Shown in pieces: positions 55,125 through 63,189 of a DNA stretch of 64,000 bases (its first letter is position 1; every line of letters begins with the position of its first letter). The position numbers were made by a program, and so were the translations under genes. Under the pieces are notes generated by a model. The model did not search any database, was not told the DNA's origin, and saw only the letters and a program-made list of their open reading frames with translations. This DNA is from Pseudeuparius sepicola (lineage: Eukaryota > Arthropoda > Insecta > Coleoptera > Anthribidae): contig OY987298.1 of the NCBI GenBank assembly GCA_963920635.1, positions 68,469,949-68,533,948 of the forward strand. The letters run 5' to 3'.

Positions 55125-55925
55125 TCAGTATTCTCTTGTTCTAAGGCAAAGAGGTAGGGAATTGTATATCTTGGGACCAGCAAAGCCAAGGAGTTTCTGC
55201 ATGGCCGAACTTGCTACAGAAGGCACAACAACACTGTGACGAGATGCATTTCTAGTATTAAGTTGGTGGGGTATCTCCTGTTTATAGTAGTTTGTCTTTA
55301 GCATGAATCGGACTGCTGCTAGTATGTATAGTTTGTCTAAAGTTAGTAGTTTGCATTCACGGAATAGCAATTCGCATGGATATCTTCGATTCTTAAAATA
55401 CATAATTTTAATTACATATTTCTGTGCTACATTTAAGGCAGACATAACGTCTTTTCGAGCATTTCCCCAAACAAATTCATAGAATTCATAGAATTTGTAA
55501 ATCAGCTTTCTTATCTTAGTAGTTACATACTCTATGTGAGTTTTCCATGTTAAATTTTCATCCATGAATACTCCTAGATACTTAAGACTATATTTTCTCT
55601 TGATAATGGACTGACATTTGCAGTTCAAGGATTGCATATTGCAAGCGTAATCATGGATCTTAAGTTCTTGAACTTCTGGAAAAGTTGCCTGAGTCAGAGC
55701 GAAAGTCATAAAATGGGTCTTGCTAGTATTAAGTGATAACAAGCTAAAATCCAACCATCTTTTTATGTATGTTATTGCTAATTCTGATTTCCTAATAGTT
55801 GATTGCCATGTAGTGCCACTTACTACAATAACACTGTCATCTGCAAAGTAGGAAAGTTGAATTTCCCGTTTTATTCGATTCGCTGCATCTCGAATGGTAA
55901 GAGGATTTGAATCTTTAACAAATAG
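55125..55925 (-). pseudogene. 5'-truncated LINE: RT palm to C-terminus
   Basis: From about 55925: VKDSNPLTIRDAANRIKRE, then QLSYFADDSVIVVSG (FADD catalytic box at 55847-55836), then WLDFSLLSLNTSKTHFMTFA, YLGVFMDENLTWKTHIEYV, and a C-terminal region with VRFMLKTNYY and GFAGPKIYNSLPLCLR. The open frame is intact from the FADD box to the stop. The IYNSLP motif before the end is typical of Jockey/CR1-like LINEs. A TAG stands just upstream, so it is 5'-truncated. Confidence 0.88.
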
Positions 55926-56190
55926 TGCCTATTATTTTCGTTCTAAATCTGGAAGTAATGTATTTCGTGTCATCTAATTATTTCAATTATTTAAGATAGA
56001 ATAAGGAATCAATCAATTGCCGAAGCAATCAATTGATTATGGAGTATTATAACGATAGCACACCCTAAGGTGTGGGACAAAGCCACCGGTCTTGATCGGC
56101 AAAGGACTCACGTCACATTTACCGGGACCCGCCATCTACCGTCTCCACGGCATCGGTTAACTAACCGAAAATGATAGAACAAACAGAGAG

Positions 56191-56256
56191 ATAGTCGACC
56201 ATATACAGTACTGTTTTGGGACGGTAATCCCTCATCAGTATGGCTCACCCGACTAT
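56191..56256 (-). ncRNA. Hammerhead ribozyme, core G12 mutated (copy 3)
   Basis: Same 66-nt fold on the minus strand, but the GAAA core reads AAAA because position 56217 is T on the plus strand. G12 is needed as general base in hammerhead catalysis, so this copy is expected to be inactive. All stems are preserved. Confidence 0.88.
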
Positions 56257-56544
56257 AAAGTGATATAGACAAACGTTGCCTAGACGATCAATTCAATAAG
56301 GAATCAATCAATTGCCGAAGCAATCAATTGATCATGGAGTATTATAACGATAGCACACCCTAAGGTGCGGGACAAAGCCACCGGTAAATGTGACGTGAGT
56401 CTTTTGCCGATCAAGACCAGTGGCTTTGTCCCGCACCTTAGGATGTGCTATCGTTATAATACTCCATGATCAATTGATTGCTTCGGCAATTGATTGATTC
56501 CTCATTGTATTGATCGTCTAGGCAACGTTTGTCTATATCACTTT

Positions 56545-56610
56545 ATAGTCGGGTGAGCCATACTGATGAGGGATTACCGTCCCGAAACAGTACTGTATAT
56601 GGTCGACTAT
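56545..56610 (+). ncRNA. Hammerhead ribozyme, intact core (copy 1)
   Basis: Stem I outer ATAGTCG/CGACTAT, internal loop GGTGAG opposite a single T, inner CCATA/TATGG. Core CTGATGA (56563-56569); stem II GGGAT/GTCCC with a TACC loop; core GAAA (56584-56587); stem III ACAG/CTGT with a 2-nt loop. Cleavage is predicted after A at 56597 (GUA triplet). The unpaired bases in stem I are where natural type I hammerheads make tertiary contacts with loop II. Confidence 0.93.
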
Positions 56611-56839
56611 CTCTCTGTTTGTTCTATCATTTTCGGTTAGTTAACTGACGCCGTGGAGACGGTAGATGGCGGGTCTCGGTAAATGTGACGTAAGTCTTTT
56701 GCCGATCAAGACCGGTGGCTTTGTCCCGCACCTTAGGGTGTGCTATCGTTATAATACTCCGTGATCAATTGATTGCTTCGGCAATTGATTGATTTCTTAT
56801 TGAATTGATCGTCTAGGCAACGTTTGTCTATATCACTTT

Positions 56840-56905
56840 ATAGTCGGGTGAGCCATACTGATGAGGGATTACCATCCCGAAACAGTACTGTATATGGTCG
56901 ACTAT
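56840..56905 (+). ncRNA. Hammerhead ribozyme, intact core (copy 2)
   Basis: Identical to copy 1 except one stem II base: the closing pair is T-A (GGGAT/ATCCC) instead of T-G, which keeps pairing. Predicted cleavage after 56892, exactly 295 nt from the copy 1 site, so a plus-strand transcript would release a 295-nt monomer. Confidence 0.93.
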
Positions 56906-56924
56906 CTCTCTGTTTATTTAAGAT

Positions 56925-57639
56925 TGGGCTTCTGTTTGAACCTTTGTCGAGCCTAGATTTAAAATAGCAGATATAATTTTTTACTTGAAATTAATTATTC
57001 TGTAACAAAAACTTGAAGGGGGGTACTTGTGGACCTTGACACAATCTTTGTAAATCTTGAATTAAAGCTGAAAGATCTCTAGGGTCACCAAAAGGTATTT
57101 GTAGTAGGTACATTTGCAATATCTGTCCATAAAGTCAAATCTCGACTGTTTACTAATCGAGCGGCTTTGCCTTTTAGTTGATTTTTTATGTTTAAATTTA
57201 ATAATCTTGCTACCATATTCACACATATTGTAAGTGGTATTGCATGCAGATATAAATATATTAATAGAAATTGGGTCGCCATCGTATTCGGGAATAATAA
57301 AAAAATATCGCGAAGTTGGTTTGTCGGTTCTGTGGTTTCTCGAGGAACTAAATTTTAAATTTTGTTGAGAAAACTTTCTGGTACGTCGTTTTGAGACATC
57401 TTTTTTAATATTAAAAGGTGTTTTTTTACATAAATTCAAAGCAATAGAGTAAATTCGACATTCGACAATAAAATGTTATCAAACAACACAAACAAAAATA
57501 AAAGGTTTTACTAAAATCAAGCGAAGACTTCATCTCTTGAGTTGGCAATCGTTGAAACTGGAACTCTGGTCTTCTGGAACTCTGGATTCGAAGATATCCT
57601 GAAGTATGGTAGGTACTCTGGATCACTGGAACAAATGGG
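56925..57639. other. Unassigned AT-rich stretch
   Basis: A 125-codon minus-strand frame (57439-57062, MNLCKKTPFNIKKDVSKRRT) has no recognisable motif and is overlapped by another frame. I do not consider it a gene. Nothing else is seen. Confidence 0.3.
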
Positions 57640-58110
57640 ATTTTGACTATGGGGCTACATTAGGCATGTGGTGAAACCGAAAAACATGATTTTTTTATTA
57701 ATGTATACTTCTTCATTGCCAAAGAACTTTCTCTCATACCTGCCATTTTTCTCTACGACACAAAGTAATGGAACTTTCCTCTTGTGCAGCGTTTAAGTTT
57801 TTGACTCCCCCTCGTATACCTCCAGTATCTGGATGATGTTTTGAGGGCCCAACGAGGGGTGTGACACTCAAGAAATCTGGTGTACACTTTGCCGAAAATC
57901 CGTGAAATCTCGCAGAATCTTCAGAATCTTACAGAATCTCGAAAATCTCACAGAATCCCTAAAATCTTTGCGAAATCTCAAAAATCTTCAATAATCTTTA
58001 AAATCTCTAGAAATCTCAGAAATCTATCTAAATCCCTAAAATCTCGAGAAATCTCTAAAATCTTTAAAATCTTGAGCAAAATTGGAATCTTTACCCTTTA
58101 AAAATTATGA
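57640..58110 (+). repeat. Inverted-flank repeat with AAATCTC minisatellite (left copy)
   Basis: Begins near TGACTATGGGGCTACATTAGGCATG, then GGGCCCAACGAGGGGTGTGA and AAATCTGGTGTAC, then about 190 bp of degenerate AAATCTC/AGAATCT units roughly 9-11 bp apart. The flanks recur inverted at 61085-61190. A segment of about 150 bp (57680-57830) is extra relative to the right copy. Confidence 0.65.
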
Positions 58111-58222
58111 TCCATGTTATATTTTGGCGCCATTCACAAAGAAATCATGCGAATATAAATAACCAATAGGAGTCGTTCCCCTTCCAGTACCTAACCAGAG
58201 TGTATAAAACAACCAGCAGTAT

Positions 58223-58330
58223 AACTTACTCTTGAGAAATCATCCGCAAATTCAATGACCTTGAGCCATATTGGTGGAATAGAAGTCAGAGGTGTAGTCG
58301 CGAAAATCAATTCAGAAATACAGAGTAGTA
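58223..58330. repeat. Dispersed repeat copy (see 36043-36125)
   Basis: ATCCGCAAATTCAATGACCT, then GCCATATTGGTGGAATAGAA, then AATTCAGAAATACAGAGTA match the copy at 36043 with a small length difference. Confidence 0.65.
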
Positions 58331-59035
58331 TTAGTAAAGTATATAGTGTGTGGTAAGCACAAGCAGCTCTTACTCCTTCCTGGGATTCTTTATTTAAAGA
58401 TACTAGCAAAAAGCACAATTTACAAAAAAGCACACTCCACGGCACTGTAATGTCTCTCATACAGCCAAAAAAGAACTGCCCAATCGCCCCGACACTGCAT
58501 AAATTTGACAGAATCTATGCCCACATGGCGGCTGCGCGAACAGGTGCGCAGAATTTTCCCTCCATGGGGAGTGAGACTGCTGGTTGTTTTATATGCTATA
58601 GCCGCTGCATCCGCCTGATTGTCACTACTCCCACTCCACCTCTTAACAAGTAAATTGTATATACAGGTTGATTCAGTCATGATGTTAAAACATTTAAGGG
58701 TAGATTGAGGAAATAGTTTAATATCACTTCGAGTACGAATCTGAAATTTTTAAAAAATCTATAAACAACGAAACAAAAATAAAATAAAAAAATCCGATGA
58801 TGTAGATGGTTGTAATTAAGTAAAACACTCGTATTTTCTCGTTTTAGTTTTAATTTTCCCCTTCATAATTCACATAAGATTTCACGGTACGCAGCGACGT
58901 CCGCTCAAACATAAGACAATTGCCATCTTTAGTAGACGATTCACCAACCCAACTCTCACCAGTGTTACCAGCAAAACTGGCGCCAAATTTAGAACTATAC
59001 AGATTACAACGCCGAAATGTATTTAAACCCCTAAT
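58331..59035. other. Unassigned stretch
   Basis: The overlapping short frames at 58420-58680 on both strands have no motif. TATACAGGTTGATTCAGTCATGATG near 58660 may be a diverged CAGGG-type end. No gene. Confidence 0.3.
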
Positions 59036-59224
59036 CAGTGGCGTAACCAGGGGGGGGGGGCTTTGGGGGCTTTAGCCCCCCCTTCCCTCAAAGATCTGTC
59101 GCGTGGTATTTATTTCTAAATAAAATTTATTTTAAAACAATAGTTTAGCCCTAAATATTACCGAAGAATTTTTTTGAAATAATTGCTTCCCCCCCCCCAA
59201 CTTTACATTCTGGTTACGCCACTG
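59036..59224. mobile_element. Short MITE with CAGTGGCGTAACCAG termini and G/C runs
   Basis: CAGTGGCGTAACCAG followed by a run of G on the left; a run of C, then CTGGTTACGCCACTG on the right. 189 bp. Related tips occur at 38073 (CAGTGGCGTAAC), 19113 and 30090. Target duplication not convincing. Confidence 0.78.
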
Positions 59225-59225
59225 C

Positions 59226-60484
59226 CAGGGTTGGAAATACTTGTGACTTTTTTAAAAAAGTCAAAAGTCGTGACTTTTAAAAAAGTCTGACTTTTTTAAT
59301 TAACTCAATACTTATTAATTTTCAAAATGGGGCAAGGAAGGAAAATATAAAATCTATATTTATTTAAACAAAAAAACATACAAACAAAAACAAACGCAGT
59401 CAAAAATTAAAATAAAATAATAGTTATTTATGTACAAAGGCAGTGAAGTTTAACTTGTTATGACTCATGTGGAATTTAGTTGCCGAGGCCTCTGGCCGAG
59501 GCAAATTAACCACAATTCATGCACACCTTGCCACTGCCCCTAATAACCGGCGCTTATGGTGCGCCGCACCTATTGCTTAGTAGGAAAAGTAGGTACTCAT
59601 CCTGAAGTCAAGAGACTCAATCCAGAGCTCAATCCAAAACATATTTTTTTAAAACTGTGTCGAAAACAAAGCGGTATGTATGCAGTTCTCGAAATTCTCC
59701 GGGCGGAAAAGAACCTACCGAAAAATAAGAAATCCTACATGCTCGGTGTTGACCAGCATTAATCTTCAATATTTTGTGATTAATCTGTAGTCAAGTAGTT
59801 TCATAAGCCGCTATAATCAATGTAGATTTTATATAATATGGAAACTAAGGACTGGGAAACTGGGAATTTAACATCGAAATTTTCTTTACTAGTTTAAGTA
59901 CCTAGAAAATAACTAAGAAATTGTTGTAACTTTTTTACAACAAAAATGTCGAACAAAATCTCAATCTCAAATTTTATGTTCAAACGCTGTAATTCACTAT
60001 TGATATTTATAATATGATGATAATAATACGGCAATCTGTATCGCAGGTGGAGCTGGGAGGCCGCCAGTCTTCTGGGATTTTAGGGGTTCTGCCCCATTTT
60101 TTAGAAGTGGCAGAATTTTTTTTAATGATTTTCGTCTATTTTAGGTTGCTACCGATAATAGGTACGTGGTTAAAAATTTTCACGTCATAACTGAATCACT
60201 CTGTAGATACAGCAGACATGCATTTTTTTAATATGTGATGAGGATGGAAAAAAGTATGAAAATCTGCGTATATGCAATAAATATGAGTTATTTAAAAAAT
60301 ATTTTTATGAAAATTGTTTGCCACATAACATGTTTCACTTGTTTTCAGCTTTCGCGGTTTGGTTGCCATCGCAATCAACTTTTTTTTTAATGGCACCATT
60401 ATTTTTTTTTATTTTGGTAAAAGCGATGTTTTGTCTCTGTACAAATTAAATAGGTAATTTAGAAAAGTGAGTAGCGGCAAATCA
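59226..60484. other. Unassigned; possible single hAT end at 59227
   Basis: CAGGGTTGGAAATACTTGTG and repeated AAAAAAGTC/GACTTTTTT palindromes begin right after the MITE, like a hAT terminus, but no partner end was found. A 68-codon frame at 59556 is not recognised. Confidence 0.35.
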
Positions 60485-60630
60485 CACTCCAGCCGGGATT
60501 GGAACTACGCGGCAGGTCCTTTTACCAACTAAGAGCTATACGAATTGACTTGGTGTAAAGTTGGAAAAGCGGCCTGTCTCGTAAGTTGATGACCCGTGAG
60601 TTCAAATCCCGGTTGGAATGTGATATTTTT
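60485..60630. repeat. Two tRNA-like heads in inverted arrangement
   Basis: Minus strand: TAGCTCTTAGTTGGTAAAAG (A box) and TAGTTCCAATCCCGG (B box). Plus strand: AGTTGGAAAAGCGGCCTGTC and GAGTTCAAATCCCGG (B box). Both end in matching CACTCC/GGAATGTG flanks. These are tRNA-derived (SINE-type) heads, not functional tRNAs: the two acceptor halves do not fold together into one cloverleaf. Confidence 0.6.
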
Positions 60631-60859
60631 ACAGACTAATTACAAACGAATCCACAAGAAAATTTTCTCACATTTTCTTATCCAATTAAGTATACAGTGT
60701 GTTCCAATTTGATACTGGACACCTCAGAACTATATGAAGGACAAGGAAAACAAATTATCTCTATTTTTTTATTGGTAGTCCGAAGGGAGAGTATCTCATA
60801 GGCTGTGGTATTTGGATGGGGTAATTATTTCATGGTTTAAATACTATGAAACAAAATAC

Positions 60860-61190
60860 ATTCATTGAAAAATCTGATAAAATCCTTGAAATCTCATGAA
60901 ATCTCAGAAATCTGTCGAAAATCTCACAAAATCTAGAGATTTCTAAAAATCCTTAAAATCTCTGAAATCTCTAAAATCTCTCAGAATCCCTGAAATCTTC
61001 TAAAATCTCATGAAATCTCAAGATTTACAGAATCCCAGTAAATTTGTTCAAAGATTTTAGGGATTCTCATAAGAAACAATGTAATCCCGAGCTAAATCTC
61101 AAATCTGGTGTACAAAATTTCTTGGAGTGTCACACCCCTCGGGGCCCAATTTTGGTCCCAGGACATGCCTAATATAGGCCCATAGTTAGT
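60860..61190 (-). repeat. Inverted-flank repeat with AAATCTC minisatellite (right copy)
   Basis: About 170 bp of AAATCTC-type units (60872-61040), then CAAATCTGGTGTAC, then GTGTCACACCCCTCGGGGCC and CATGCCTAATATAGGCCCATAGTTA, the reverse complement of the left flank at 57640-57890. The array itself keeps the same motif strand as the left copy. Confidence 0.65.
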
Positions 61191-62091
61191 TCTTTATTTC
61201 GGAGCAAAATAAAAAAATCCTATTTGTTGCTTCTGTTCTGCCGGTTACTGTATAACTTTTCTTCTTATATTTTCCTTGGAAGGGTAGGCTGGGATTCTTG
61301 TTTTTGTCGGAAATTTGGAAAAAATTCCACCACCAAATTGTTATATCTCTGTGCGGATGCTGACGTTTTTAAAAAGTATTTTTATTGGATAATATCGAAA
61401 TTTCACAATTATTTACAAATGTTTTTTTTTATATAAAAATACGGTAGATTAATAAACTAAAACTGATGCTCAGTATCGACGTGACTTGTTTGTAAAAGAT
61501 ATGGTACAAGTATTAGAATGAAGTGATTATGTTAGGTGGTACAATAAGTGGTAGTTCTAATATAATTGTGTGTATATGGTCGGAGTCTAGGCTTTACAGG
61601 AAAATTTGTAGCTGATTCTGCAAAGGAACCAAATGAGTATTATGGGATTCGTAGAGTTTCTAATGATAAACATTAGTTGGCAAATTGAATGTTGTGATTA
61701 TAGGACTTTGTTGCAGTTTAGAAAAGGAAGTATCAAATAATGACTAAATAAGGGGTGCCACTGTAGTGTGCGGTCTAGCGTAGGGTTTCTGCTGTAGTAT
61801 GCGGTTTACTGTAACCATGGTGTTTCTGCTGCAGAATACAGTCTACCGCAAAATTTGCACTATTGCATGCAGTAGGTAATTCACCATTTTGATATAATTA
61901 GGAGATGAAATGAGAAAGTATTTATTTCAGCATTATTTGTAATAGAAAGTTACATTATATTTACACTTGCCTGAGAAAAGTATTTAATACAACATTATTT
62001 ACAATATAAAGTTACATTACATGTACACTTGCCTGATATCTGACCAAATATGTCATAAATATATCCTCCGAGTCACTTCTTCACATTTTCC
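61191..62091. other. Unassigned AT-rich stretch
   Basis: A short direct repetition (TGCTGTAGTATGCGGTTTACTG, TGCTGCAGAATACAGTCTACCG) at 61790-61850 and a duplicated AAAGTTACATTA segment at 61947/62012. No gene. Confidence 0.35.
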
Positions 62092-62226
62092 AACAGTAGT
62101 GGTCTAGGTGAGATTGGAGGTATTCCAAGAGGTATTCAGATCTAATGCCCCTCATCTTCGTAATACGAATTTTGCATCTAAGCAGTTCCTTCAATTCCTT
62201 GGGTGTGTTTAATGTACCTACCTAGA
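62092..62226 (-). other. Orphan exon-like open stretch
   Basis: After TTATTCTCTAG the minus strand reads VGTLNTPKELKELLRCKIRI, then TKMRGIRSEYLLEYLQSHLD, and HYCWKM before TGA. The composition looks like real protein and the acceptor is good, but I do not recognise the family and no upstream exon was found. A transposase tail or a gene-derived fragment are both possible. Confidence 0.35.
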
Positions 62227-62553
62227 GAATAAATAATAATAATTTAAAGGGATTAGAATAATTCAATTAATTAATATCAAGCAAGTATTTAGAAGTTATG
62301 TTCATCGACCCCAAAGTACAACGACCTGAAGAAACCAGCACAATCATCATTTATTTTTATAATACACCACACTTGAAAATTATATAAATACCCCAAAATC
62401 AGTCAAATAGTTCATATAGTTTGTACCTGTCTTCAATAATGCTTTTTAAAAAAGAAGAATTGCCATCTCTATCTATAAGTGGCTCTGCGAACAGGATAAC
62501 TCAAGGATAACTGCAAGACATCCAAAGAAGAATCATCGGTTGGTCTCAACGAT

Positions 62554-62835
62554 TTGGCAATTATCAACAACCTAGGAGAAGAAACCTGTGCAGAAATTAG
62601 TAGTTATTCGGCGAAGATGTCCAGAGTCCAACCACATGCTTGTGCGGGGGAGGGGGGCAATTACTATACTATTTTGTCCTCGTTGCCATTTGCGACTAGG
62701 GCCGACTTTTTTTCCGATAGTACTAGGATAGCATTCGCTCAAGTACTGCAGAAAACCCTAGAAAACCGTAGTAATCCCAGTGAGTGTAGGATTCAATCGG
62801 GCATGAGGGAGGGGGAAATTACTGAAGAATTTTAG
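62554..62835 (+). other. Coding-like fragment of unknown family
   Basis: A 93-codon frame with NNLGEETCAEISSYSAKMSR, then CAGEGGNYYTILSSLPFATR, and TLENRSNPSECRIQSGMREG. 26246-26310 has a related, broken stretch (AEEGSNY, SLPFA), so it belongs to a repeated, probably transposon-derived sequence. Function unknown. Confidence 0.35.
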
Positions 62836-62885
62836 TGTACACGCGCTTGGGCCTCCATGGGCCCATTGTGCCCCCACGGCCGGTA

Positions 62886-63185
62886 TCACAGGGCTTCCAG
62901 CATGCCGGCCTTCTTGATGAAGGCCCGCAGCCCCCCCAACCTGACACCACACACGTCCTCATCGCACAGCCTAGCCATGCCGAAGGACTCGAATCTGACC
63001 CTGTCAAGCGCAAGGCACTCTGTTACTAGGTGGCACTCCCGCTTCTCCTCCACCCCAATGAGGTGTAGGTGGCGGGCCAGGCGACAGTGCCCAGTGAGGA
63101 CCCTCACCAAACCCTTAACCTCCTTTCTTGGCAGACCCAGCAATTCCCGGGACAAGGCAGGCGATGGCCTACGAATCATGAGCCT
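62886..63185 (-). pseudogene. LINE C-terminal (RNase H-end) fragment
   Basis: Minus strand reads RRPSPALSRELLGLPRKEVK, then LVRVLTGHCRLARHLHLIGV, then ECHLVTECLALDRVRFESFG, ending FIKKAGML. LTGHCxLxxHLHxxG followed by a Cys-rich TECxAL segment is the end of ORF2 in RNase H-bearing LINEs (R1/Jockey relatives). The Cys cluster is shortened. GC content is high, like the RT fragment at 17296, so they may be one family. The 50 or so codons upstream in the same frame are unrelated. Confidence 0.78.
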
Positions 63186-63189
63186 CGCC

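Larger units (their letters stand above)
55998..56913 (+). mobile_element. Hammerhead-ribozyme repeat array (retrozyme-like)
   Basis: A 295-bp unit occurs once complete (56001-56295) and once truncated (56296-56385) in one orientation. It then occurs in the opposite orientation as one full unit (56386-56680) and one partial (56681-56913). The period is exactly 295 in both halves. Each unit with the relevant part holds a type I hammerhead ribozyme. The block is flanked by TTATTTAAGAT at 55987-55997 and 56914-56924, an 11-bp target duplication consistent with retrotransposition. There is no protein coding. This organisation fits metazoan retrozymes, whose tandem transcripts self-cleave to monomers that can circularise. 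Mobility would need an enzyme supplied in trans. Confidence 0.88.

Noticed and set aside
56003..56913. Array read as ordinary satellite or rDNA spacer
   Set aside because: The exact hammerhead core, the paired stems and the 11-bp flanking duplication are not explained by a plain satellite.
57062..57439. 125-codon minus-strand frame as a gene
   Set aside because: Lys/Arg/Ser-rich with no motif, overlapped by a second frame, no splice or promoter context.
57880..58101. 73-codon frame of repeated Ser/Lys/Ile residues; possible CRISPR-like spacing
   Set aside because: Translation of a degenerate AAATCTC minisatellite; the repeats are too short and irregular for CRISPR and the DNA is eukaryotic.
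60485..60630. Functional tRNA gene
   Set aside because: A and B boxes lie on opposite strands in two partial copies; no single cloverleaf forms.
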